A stretch of 64,000 nucleotides of DNA from Norana najaformis. Lineage: Eukaryota; Annelida; Clitellata; Crassiclitellata; Hormogastridae. The notes beneath the pieces are model-generated. The model was not told where the DNA came from. It made no database searches and worked only from the letters and a program-made list of their open reading frames with translations. Where the stretch lies: the NCBI GenBank assembly GCA_964023275.1, contig OZ029922.1:2789034-2853033 (forward strand). Reading direction: 5' to 3'. Every line of letters starts with the position of its first letter. The stretch's first letter is position 1. A program made the translations under genes and the position numbers. This document shows positions 1-10,900 of the stretch, in pieces.

Positions 1-344
<344 letters not shown>

Positions 345-565
345 TGAAGACACTTGACTCTGTTGCATTTTTCTGATTATTTCCGCATTTTTCAAGCGCA
401 TCTATCCAGTGACTACACATCAGCTGATGGCGCTGAGCAGTTGTTAGTAAAGGACTTGCTCAAGGTCCCTACACAGAAAACATCTGAGGGGAGACTCGAA
501 CCTGCACTCTCCACGTCACAAGCAGAGCGCTCTATCCAACTGGCAACTTCATAAGCTTTGGGCTC
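345..565 (-). repeat. tRNA-derived SINE, group C
   Basis: Read on the minus strand this has a tRNA-like head: a box-B-like stretch (GGTTCGAGTCTCC) next to the phrase tctccacgtcacaagcagag. It continues through the conserved body word cttgctcaaggtccctacac to a LINE-like end (gatggcgct). Diverged copies lie at 1905-2085, 3205-3402, 29528-29715 and 60440-60610. Grouping is by eye. Confidence 0.6.
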
Positions 566-790
566 TTGGCGCTGTGTGTTCTGTCGATTCTTTAAAGTCA
601 TTCAAGTCCAACTTTAAGACTAATCTGTTTCCACCTACTTACCAACTGAGACCAGACTTCTGGTTTCCCTCACGCGTCAGATTTTGACCAGGGTTCTCCA
701 ACGAATTATGATTTTTCAACTATGATTTCACCTGAATCTAAATTGTGCATCATAATGGCACTGTAAAAGTCACTAGATTATATATACAAG
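566..790 (+). repeat. LINE 3'-end fragment (CR1/L2-like)
   Basis: This resembles the LINE 3' ends at 17635-17830 and 38780-39060. It holds the coding remnant for a (F)K..LKT.LF-like motif (caactttaagactaatctgtttcc), followed by a 3' untranslated part ending in aatggcactgtaaaagtcactagatta. It is short, diverged and has no open frame. Confidence 0.5.
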
Positions 791-1257
791 TTTAACAGTT
801 AACCCAGCAGTTTGGGGTTCAAATGTCTGCTTGTCACAGAAAGTTATTTCAAGTATTGTCGTATGCCTACCTGCTTATTCCTTTCATCCGTTATCTTCAG
901 AATCTTGATCTTTTTCCTTCCCATTTTTCAAGTAACGGTGGAAGACAACAAACGACTTGTGCAACTTCCTGATGTTTTCGTTAGGAAGTCTAGCTAACAT
1001 AACAAATAAAAGCTTTTATCAGCACTCGTAACTTAGCAGTTGCGGAAATGGATAACATGGATACTACATTAACCGCCTAAAGCCACATCATTTCACATGC
1101 AGACCTTCCAACATAGCCCCCTTGGAGAATTTCAACTATAAAATACTCGAGTACTCGAACATGTTCCTTAACTTAGCATTTGTGTCTTGCCAGAACCGGT
1201 GAAGCAGTTGGTGCTAGGCTGCACATGCTAGCCTAACATCATTTAGTGTAGCACAGA

Positions 1258-1340
1258 TCAGTGGTTCTCAAACTTTTATGACTGTGGCACACTTGGCAAT
1301 GCAAATTTCTGTCACAGCATACTTGTGTTCTTAATGCTGG
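1258..1340. mobile_element. possible hAT-type terminus
   Basis: The start cagtggttctcaaacttt is typical of hAT-superfamily terminal inverted repeats. No matching opposite end or 8-bp target duplication was found nearby, so at most one end of a decayed non-autonomous copy is present. Confidence 0.35.
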
Positions 1341-1684
1341 ACCTTCGTGTAATTAACTGCAAATTTATAGTATCTTACAGTATACACTCCACTGACTATA
1401 TTCAGATTCTATTAAAATATATCTAATGTTACAAATTATTAGGCTGGTGAAAGTTTTTATACAAATATAATTGTATAAATAGGCAAATGTGCATTGTAAT
1501 TTAGATAAAAATATTTTTACTATCAAAATTTGGCAGCACAGCTGGCTCTCTCAATTTCCTATACTGAAAATTACACCAACCATTTCTTATACTGAAAGTT
1601 ACACCAGCCACTTCTTACACTGAAAGTTATACGAATCATTTCTCATATTGAAAATTACACCAACCATTTCTTACATTAAAACTT

Positions 1685-1800
1685 TCATGTTACTGTCATT
1701 CTGGTCTAAACTTAAGACCCATCTGTTTCAGTTGCTTATCCACTACAGCCTGACTTCTGGTTCCAACAGTGTCAAGGTCCTATCATTTATAAGACAATCC
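1685..1800 (+). repeat. LINE 3'-end fragment
   Basis: The segment ctggtctaaacttaagaccc matches the 3' coding end of the CR1/L2-like LINE at 17640-17700 and 590-640. Only the last coding part is recognisable. Confidence 0.45.
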
Positions 1801-1904
1801 GTGCCACCACAACAGATGGAATTACATCTCAAGCATTACATTTTCACAGCACAGACAGCCTAGGCTGATAGCTGCTTCATATTTAATCTTCTGAGTACTG
1901 CAGA

Positions 1905-2085
1905 TGCTACTATTTCTGCATTTTTTAGGCGCCACTATCTAATGACTTAGCATCAATCGATGGCACCAAGCAATTGTGAGTTAAGGACTCGCTCAATGTC
2001 CCTATGCAGTAACCGTCTCGGAGAAGAACTGAACCCATACTCTCTGCATTACAAGCTAAGCACTCTATCCACTCAGCCATGCCCC
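1905..2085 (-). repeat. tRNA-derived SINE, group C
   Basis: Same organisation as the copy at 29528-29715. On the minus strand there is a head with a box-B-like GTTCAGTT region, the body word ctcaatgtccctatgcagta, and an end near tttaggcgccactatctaatg. The tail shares the LINE-like GGCGC tag. Confidence 0.6.
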
Positions 2086-2364
2086 ATTGAGATACAATAT
2101 CTCAACTCTTAAAACAACTCGAAGAGGCTTATGTGGATAAATGCTCAGAATAAATTACTGAACATAAATCCTTTCCTGCTGAAAAAATTTGCAGCCACCT
2201 GTTTTTTAAATGTTTCTCTGATTTTCTGAGAAACTGCGGTAAGCTGAACTTTTATGGCACTGGCAGACGCGATGATCAGGAACTACAGGCCAACATGAAA
2301 AGCAAATGCAATTGTACTGGTGTTGTCATCACCTGTCTGCCTTCAATCTCTTCTTTTGTCTACA

Positions 2365-2680
2365 GGTCCGTATCTGTCTCTGTCTCTCTCTCTCTTTGAC
2401 ATGTTACCTATCTCTGCTGCTATCTGTGTCTCTGTCATGTTCATTTCTCTGTCTTTCTCTCTGTATGTTCATTCATCCCTGTCGGTCACTACCTCTGTCA
2501 TATTCGCCTGCCTTTTTCTTTTGTCAAGACCTTGTCCTACAAAACAGCATTTTAGAAAATGGAAAAAATCCTTTTGATAGTCCCTCCCTCCCTCTTGGCA
2601 CCCCTCCCTTTCACTGTCTCTCTCTGTCTCTCTCTGTCTGTCCCTCTGTGTCTCTGTCTGTCTCCGACTCCCTCGACTCT
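2365..2680 (+). repeat. CT-rich low-complexity tract
   Basis: Runs of (TCTC)n and (TCTG)n make this polypyrimidine on the plus strand. The open frames across it are composition artefacts. The tract is interrupted at about 2495-2580 by ordinary sequence. Confidence 0.8.
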
Positions 2681-3204
2681 AAAGAAATTGATGTAACACA
2701 CAACTGCTAGAACATTCAACAAAAAGTCACAAATACATATGAAATAATTACAACATTCTGAAAACAACAGATGTCGACATCGATGTTTCCTTTATACGTA
2801 GAAGCGCTCACACACAAAACATCATATCACCCACAGGCAGAAACAAAAATGCAATTAGGCAATCAGGCCAAATTAAAAGCAAACATACAACTCATAAAAA
2901 GACTCGAATAAATGCTGCATCAAAGAGCAAAAGCAAAGATAAAAGCTCTAACAGCACAAAAAACTGTGGTAATCCTAATAACTCCTAGAGCTGGCTCAAT
3001 GAATCTCAGTAAACTGCCTACTAAAAAACATGTAGCCAGACTGCTCATAGACACTAACTGTCTGGTATATGAACACACATGACCTACGTCCAGATAATCT
3101 TCTCTGATTACTGCAGAAGCCCACAGTAATGTCTGGCTGTTACATTATCTCCTAATGGTTGTGCTTCATGACAAGAAATTGATGTCTAGGCACATTAAAA
3201 AAAA

Positions 3205-3402
3205 ATCTTTTATTATTATTATTATTATTATTTGCATCTATTACATGCCCAAAGTCAGTAAATCTGAATATGAGGTATGAAGCAATTGTGAGTAAAGGAC
3301 TTGCTCAAAGTCCCTACACAGTAACCATCTAAGGGGAGGCTCAAACCTGTACTCTCCACATTACAAGCTGAGCTCGCTATCCAATCGGCTAAAGTGCCCC
3401 AC
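3205..3402 (-). repeat. tRNA-derived SINE, group C, with (ATT)n tail
   Basis: The minus-strand head lies near 3400 (box-B-like around 3340) and the body word cttgctcaaagtccctacac is present. The 3' end runs into an (ATT)n repeat at about 3210-3232, which looks like the SINE tail. Confidence 0.6.
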
Positions 3403-4574
3403 ACATTAGTGTTCACTGTTTCCAGACATTACAAGCAAGGCAGAAGGCAGCGGATGTGACCTACATAATCAGTAATAGCTGGGCAAAATTCGTAGTTACT
3501 CCTTGAACAATGCTTCAGCTACATCTGACGTGTTTCTTTGAACCTGTTCAGCATCAACTGAACTGCTACTTTTACGGCTTAGCAACTAGTTTCATGTGAG
3601 CATGAATCATAAAAATTTCTGTACTAGACAGACAGATGACGGCTGCCCGTGACCTAAAACTTATTAAATATCATGGGGCAAGTTCAGTTAACAGAGTAAC
3701 AGTGAGTTAACAATCGGCCCCAAACAGTCTACTATTTGGCCCTTGCAGAAGTCCGTGAAAGAGACTTCCCAGATTCTGAAAAAATTCAAAAGCCCAATTA
3801 ACTAATACTAGCTGAGGAGCTCAACATCAGAAGTTATGCTACGAATTTCACGTTTCATGTTTAAACACTATACAAGCTCAGTACAGAGATATACGTATCA
3901 AAGTGGGTGGGCTGCTTGTTTTTACTGAACGTCACTGGCTGATGCAGTGAGGTTAAGAAATACTGAGTTCAGTACGTGGATGAATACCCAACTCAGTCCT
4001 CCATCCTACTTGGGGTGGTAAATAAATATCAATGTAAGTTGGGAGGTTAAACAGTGTCCTGTTCTTAATGACTGTGTTTGCACCTCAGTCTCAAGCTCCT
4101 CCTCTGACCTAAACTATGATTCTGAGGACTTTCTACCTTTTACTAGGCAACTATATAAGTCTTGAATTAATAGAACAGCTGTATTTATTTATTTTCTTGT
4201 ACTAACAAAGCCCAATCTCAAAATGGCAACAACTGATGGCACAAAATGAGGTCCTTCACAATGACACACTTCTATGCCTTCCTTCACAGTGATACATTTC
4301 TGGGTCTTAACCGTACATGCTGCCAATCAGAAAGCGAGTGCTCGACCAATTCACCACTGTGTCATACAATAACCACACAACAATAACATTACATCACTCA
4401 TTCATTAGCTGATTCATTCATTCACTAACTGATTTGTTCACTCATTCATTCTGAGCATTCCTATACTGTCACTTCAAATATCAACCGAGAAGTGCTCCCA
4501 GCCCATCCCAACCCTGTCGTAAGTGGGGCAAGGTGGCCACTACTTCACAGCATGACATTATTTTCAGCAGCACA
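3403..4574. other. gene-free stretch
   Basis: No coding exon was recognised. Around 3960-4070 there is a phrase (agttgggaggttaaacagtgtcctgttctt) that recurs in part at 11508-11535, so it is probably an old repeat. A diverged tRNA-like stretch may lie near 4300-4370 on the minus strand. Short (CATT)n-like runs occur at about 4385-4450. Confidence 0.35.
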
Positions 4575-4810
4575 CTTCAATCTGTACTCCACTGACTGCA
4601 GGGCTGAGCCCACTCGGCCGACTTAGTGTAAGCCCTCTCCTTTGCCATCTGTTCTTCCCACAAACAGCGTGCAACCAGTGTAAGCCCAGTTCAGTGGGGA
4701 GCACAAGTGAAGCAAATCATATCTCTGCCCTGGCATTGATCCAAATTCCCGACTTCTGTTTTGACAATCTAGCATGATGACTACTAGTATAGTGCACACC
4801 TCTGACTCCA
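4575..4810 (-). repeat. tRNA-derived SINE, group D, diverged
   Basis: Read on the minus strand it follows the layout of the group D copies at 30240 and 37880: a degenerate promoter-like head, then a word like gccagggcagagatat, then a body. Divergence is high. Confidence 0.4.
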
Positions 4811-6018
4811 AAACTAACATTATAATAAAGATTGCTTGGTGTATTAGTGTGCAAGAGAATAAACATCAGTAATTATTAAATGTTACAATCAAATATGAAA
4901 ACTTATCAAAATTTTCCAAATCATAAACCCTTTTGAATATAGATCATTAAGACTCAAGTTTCACTACAGCTTTCGACAATATCTACTGCATGCGCAGTTT
5001 CAAGCACAGGTCTTACAAATAAAGTTTACAGCATAACTCGTACAAACTAAAAGTTACGTACGAATAACGAAAAAGTTTAAAGCTGATTCTGCAGTCTTGG
5101 ACTGTGAGTGCTAAATCCGAGTAAGGAGAGTACCGTATATGATCAAATCTCATTGACAGTATATAGCGATCAAAGAATTCACCTAAATTCAAGCATCCAT
5201 TCAGTGACAGCGAGTGTAAGGTATATTGTGTACGCAATTGCAATGCCAGTTGTATACAGTAAAATACTTAGATTACAGGAAACCTTTCTCCGGTAGCGAT
5301 TTTCGTCTCGCCGTTAAATCACAACCGATCAACAGCAGAAAAAAACTGGGGTCAATCATGAATGTCGGGCTGCACTAGGCCACACAAGACAAGACCCGCA
5401 GTACATCTTGCCCCCATGACACAATACAAGCAGATGGTTTCACACCCTCCTGTAAGAGATCTCTAATTACAACAGGCTTTACAATATCCTTCATCAGCAA
5501 AATGCTTAGTAACAATCTTAACAAATAAGCAAAGTTAAGTGGTTTGCATTTTACCCCCAACATAACCAGCCCGAGCACAAACCCCGTCTTCCTGCTCAAC
5601 AGAACACTACTGACTCACGTCAAAAAAATGATTTATCGCAATCTAAATAACCATTTACATTGGAAAGCGACAGTTTTTACCTGGTTACTGTTCACGATTC
5701 ACGTTTACAATGATCAGATTCTGGAGTAAATCGATTCCAGCCAGGGTACAATATTTTTACTTTCGCCCCTTATTTTTGGCTTCCCTTCGCCGAATCGAAG
5801 CCTAATTTCCCCACCGCGTCACTGACGGCACGGTGTATCGCTCCGCAGGGGCTGTTCCAAAGAAATTATCAGACGTAATCAAATCACTGCACGCAGTTCA
5901 GTCTTCAAATTTTAAATACTTTTTATTTATTGTCGGGTAAATCTTGACATTTGTTCGTTTCCTATAAGATTTCTAGAACCAGCTTATTCACCTGCGATAT
6001 TCAATCAAGGCATTATCC
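4811..6018. other. gene-free stretch
   Basis: No exon or clear repeat was recognised. Small open frames on both strands have no motif or splice support. Confidence 0.3.
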
Positions 6019-6165
6019 ATGAGACTCCTTAGGCAGAGACCGAGACAAGACCCGAGACTTTCTGACTTGAGACCCAGTTCACCTGCAGGCAGAGACGAGA
6101 CCGAAATCGAGATCTTAGGTCTCCGAGATAAGACCAAGATGTGCCGAACCCGAGACCTCTCCAAA
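6019..6165 (+). repeat. degenerate GAGAC short-unit repeat
   Basis: The words gagacc, gagaca and gagact recur irregularly about a dozen times (for example near 6040, 6060, 6070, 6090, 6120 and 6150). This suggests a decayed short tandem repeat, not coding sequence. Confidence 0.5.
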
Positions 6166-7055
6166 AGTGCATTTTATCAGCATTCTGCAGTTTTGTTACT
6201 GTTTTAAAGTAGGCCTATGTCTACTTCCGGCTTATGAAGTTTATGATAATTTAATTGTTAGCTTGGTATCTATTTCTTGTCGTGTAGGCCCTACTTACGG
6301 CTGCAGATATGTTACGTCAGTTTTGGTTAAGTACTTCCAGTCTTCCAAAGTAGTTGGCAACTTAATTTTAATTAATACTTTTAATACACGACCACAGACG
6401 ACAGCCGAAAGGCAGATAATCTATTGCACAAAGTTGTAGGCGTTCGCCTATCATGGGCCTAGGACATCCGTCATTGAGCAATGGAATCAAATTGCTGAAG
6501 TAAACAGAAAATGAGTAAGACAGACGGATGTCAATGTCACTGATTTCCACTGGTATCCTACGGCAACATGCAGGCCTAGGCCTAGTAGTAGGCCTACTTG
6601 TATACGGTTAGCAATTATTTACTGGTAGTCTTATATAGGCCTACTCTGTCAACATCAATCATTCTGTTTGTATTCAGGATTCACAATTCCATGAAGACAT
6701 AAAGGAATTAGGCCTATAAAATGTAAGTGTAAAGTAGGCCTACACGTTTTTCCATAGCGACCTTGTGGCCTCGACCCTGTACGTGTCTATCATTATTATA
6801 CTGGCAGAGGGATAACTGGTGCACTAAATCTCATTCTTTTAAACTGGCCATTAGAATTGATCGTATATCTATACCAACGCGATGAATTTAGGCGAAGACA
6901 GCGCTGCTATTGCAGGCTAGACCTATTAAATTGCATAGGCTGATTCATGTTAATTAAACAGATAATTGTTATCCAACACAGTATTGAACCAATTTTCGAA
7001 TATTACCGACTTAGGCCGAGTTTTCTTGGACAAGGTCACATATCTTTATCATTAA
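6166..7055. other. gene-free stretch rich in taggccta words
   Basis: No exon was recognised. The palindromic word taggccta and relatives are frequent between 6200 and 6920. A short minus-strand group A SINE remnant (catagcgaccttgtggcctc) sits at about 6750-6785. Confidence 0.4.
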
Positions 7056-7300
7056 TTAGGAACTTCTAGAGCGCCGGTGTCTAATGCACAAGGCATCAAC
7101 CGATGACACATCAGATTTAAGCCCCATTCGGGTCCAATAAGACAGGGAGGCAGTATGTGGCCAACAGTAGTCACTAGTGGCACAGTTCATGAATGTGGGT
7201 TGCCTTTGGGGCCTGAATTGGGTGGCAGAATTACCGGGGGTCCGTAAAGTATGTACGACAGTATGCCTCCCAAACTGAAGTACTAGGTCCACCCCATGAC
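7056..7300 (-). repeat. LINE/SINE 3'-tail fragment
   Basis: On the minus strand the end reads catcggttgatgccttgtgc, then a GGCGCTCTAGAAGTT-like tag. This matches the 3' ends of the CR1/L2-like copies at 17800 and 39000. The rest of the segment is diverged. Confidence 0.45.
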
Positions 7301-7724
7301 AACGGTTTCAGTCAATGAGATTCTGAATTAAGTCGTGACGTCGCAATGGTAGTATGACGTAAACAAGGGCGGTGTAATGAATAATTAATCGGTTGCATCT
7401 GCCTACGTTCTGCCGAACAGCAGGCTGATCATCTCAGAACTTGGAATAATTGCAGATCGTAAAAATCTCAGCTAAATTTCTTAAACACCGCAGTCAGATA
7501 TTAGGCCAATATCTGTTTCAGATTTACATCGTGTAAATGACGTACGATCTTCTCTAAATTCCAGGTCAGACTAAACTGAACATTTCTAGAGATAAGGAGA
7601 AGTAGTATGCTATCGATTGCAGAATATGCATGCATAGTCTGAGTGTTAATGCTTCTACCTTACTTTGGGGATCAACTCCCGTCATGAGAAGAAAATGAGA
7701 TTTTGTTGTCCAGCCATGTCGTAA

Positions 7725-7962
7725 GCTCCTCTTCCACAGATCCTACCCTGATTCATATTCTTCCCCTTGTTATCCTGCAGATCCATTTCCAATTATCACT
7801 TAGCATTGCCTGTCTGTCTGAATCTTGGATCTTGACCTGGAACCGAACCCTTCCAACCTATCGATTTTGTTTCGACTGAGCGCCTGTGAATAAGCTGGTT
7901 ACCGCGACTTAGCTTTCGTTGGGCGCTTTAGAAATCTCGAGCTTACGATAGCGATTACGCTT
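7725..7962 (+). repeat. LINE 3' end abutting the P450 start
   Basis: This holds the hallmark words of the commonest LINE 3' end here: cttggatcttgacctggaac, tatcgattttgttt, gactgagcgcctgtgaataa, and the tag gggcgctttagaaatctcga followed by gattacg-like tail units. It ends about ten bases before the P450 ATG, so it probably supplies 5' UTR or core-promoter sequence. Similar ends lie at 10075, 13635, 16020, 19060, 21615, 40050 and 52840. Confidence 0.75.
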
Positions 7963-7971
7963 AAGTTTTGA

Positions 7972-10900
7972 ATGAATATTTCGTCTGCGTTTAGAAGCAT
8001 CATGTCGGTTTTCGGACAGAACATCAACCTTCCCGTTGTGATCGCCGTCTCCGGAGGAACGGCCCTCTTCGCCACTTACCTTCTCCAGCGGAGGAAAGAA
8101 TCGAAGCGATATCCACCTGGCCCAGCATCACTTCCCTTCGTCGGAAACCTCTTCCAGCTGTCCGTTCGTAAGCGCTTCATTCCAGCCCTGTTCAACCAGT
8201 GGGCCAACAAGTATGGCCCCATCTACATCGTCGAGCTGGGCAAGGCCAGGGCTGTCGTTCTCAACACAATGCCTGTCCTCTACGAGGCGCTCTGCGACAA
8301 AGGACAAGTGTTCTCTGACCGACCCAACTGGCTGCCTCTCATCAAAATGATCTACCAGGACCGAGGTGAAGGAACTGAATTTCCGTTAACTTTTTACGTA
8401 TACTGAAAAGTTGTATAGTTTTCCCTCAAAATTTAGGTAATCGTTACCACATTCTCGCTTTGAAGACGCTATTTAAATCTCAATGTATAAGTACTTGAAT
8501 AGATAAACAGGTAAATAAATTATAAATCCCTCAGTCATTCACTCATTCAATCAATCAATGCACAAACACATCCATCTATCCATCCATCCATCCATCCATT
8601 TATCCATCCATCCATCCAACCGTCTATCTATCCATCCATCCATCCATCCGTCCATCCATCCGTCCATCCATCCATCTATCCATCCATTCATCCGTACATC
8701 CATTCATCCATACACACATACTTCATACATACATACATACATACATACATACATACATACATACATACATACATACATACATACATACATACATACATAC
8801 ATACATACATAAATACTTAAATACATGACGCATTTCGTGTATAGGGGCCTACCTTAGATTAGATTATCAACTTACCATATACCTGATTGTGGTTGGGCGA
8901 TTGAAGGTCTAATGTGGCAGAACGGCGACACCTGGAAGGGGGTGCGGCAGTGCGCCTTTGGGGCAATGACCGGATGCGGGGTTGGGGACCAGACCCTCGA
9001 GGAACGGATTCAGCACGAGACGAATAAACTGATCCGGGAGTTTTCCAAGAGGGAGCAGGATGGATGTCCTTTCTACCCGATGGAAGTGCTCCATAAAGGC
9101 GTCACCAACATCCTCTCCTCCATCATCTTTGGATGCAGGTATCCTAGAGAAATTGTTTACAAACTATACACAACATGTCGCGCATCTGCGCGCGCTAGTT
9201 CAGCAAAATGTCCCTTCTGGGGAAAATACTTTTTGCTCCCCCTTAGCTACAACCTTCTGCGCTCCCTGTTCCCGTCCATCCCTGTGTCTCTGCCTCCGTC
9301 TTTCCCTCATCCTCTTGGGATTATGTACCAAGAATAAGGTGAAAAACATCATCGTCGTCGTCATCATACCCATGATATATCACCATCACCACCATTATCA
9401 CCACCCCATGATCATCATGACTATCATCCTACCAACCACCATCACTACCACCACCATCATCGTCATCACCATCATCATCATGACTATTATCATCCCAACC
9501 ACAAACCACCATCACCACCAGCATCGCCCATTACCACCACCATCGTCGTCATCATCATGACCATCATCACCACCATAATCATCATTATAACTACCATCAT
9601 CAGACCACCAACCACCATCACTACCACCACCGTCATCGTCATTAAGCCAACCTCTCATTTACGGAGAATTACCGAAGTATCTGCCCAGGCCAGTTAGATA
9701 CTGACGCATGTGGCTTCATTGTCAAAACTTTCGGCTAGTCCTACCTACGCATTGTTTTAGCATTTATATAGAGCCATGCCTATCTGTATAGACTTAGCTA
9801 TGCATTATCTTAGCATTTATATAGAGCCATGCCTATCTGTATAGACTTAGCTATGCATTATCTTAGCATTTATGTTGCGCCATGCTTATCTTTGTCAGGT
9901 ACAAGTACAAGAGCACTCAGTTCCAGAAGTTCATCTGTATGATTCGCGAACTGTCCGACTGTAACGTTCTCGACTCGACGACGTTCTTCCCCTTTCTCGC
10001 ATCTCTTCCCGTTCCACGGGTAAGTGGGCCACGTATTTCGTTCTAGCATCATACCAGCATACAAACTCACCTATACTCCACCGCTAGCAATTTCTGCATT
10101 GGCCTTTCACCAAAACTGAAAACACTCCTCTTTCACAGATCCTATCCTGACTTCCCTTCATCCTCTTGTCTGTCTTTCTGCTCCAAACACCACTCAACGT
10201 AGCTGACACGCTGTCTCTCTGCCTGACTTTTGGATCTTGACCTGGAACCGAACCCATTTTGCCTATCGATTTGGTTTTGACTGAGCGCCTGTGAATCAGC
10301 TGGTCCCCGTGACGTGGCTTTCGTTGGGTCATGTAGTAATCTCGGGATTACGATTTCATTACCAGTGTCTACCACATGTTGTTGCTATGGATCGGTCTCC
10401 TTGGCAATAGTTTCTCTAGTTATAGCACATCCAACAACATCAGCGTTGTCGTCAATGTCATCTTCGTCGTCGTCATCATCATCATCATCAACACGACTGC
10501 GAGGATACAATTTCAAAAAGATAAATCCTTGAACATGACATTTCCTTGGGAGTCAAATGAATCTCTCTTTATTGATTTTATTCGCGTGTAGGCCTATGTT
10601 TATTAGCAACTGACAAGAGCACTTGAATCTGATATGAGCGCATGTGGTCTGATCTAATCTAGCCTGATCTGATCTAATCTAATCTAACCCAATCCAATCT
10701 AATCTAATCTAACGACTTCTATAACGCCGTTATCATGATACACAGGCATCAATCGATGGTCGCTTCAAGTTAAACCGTATTCAAATATCGTAATCCTCGT
10801 TGATCTTTTAATGTCTTAATGAAGCTCGTGTAATCGTAATAGTAAATGCAAATTTATGTAGCGCCTCCTCAAGCCGCCATATTGATTGGCTTTCAGCTGA

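Noticed and set aside
8558-8812. His/Ile/Tyr-rich frame of about 84 codons
   Set aside because: Pure microsatellite translation in P450 intron 1.
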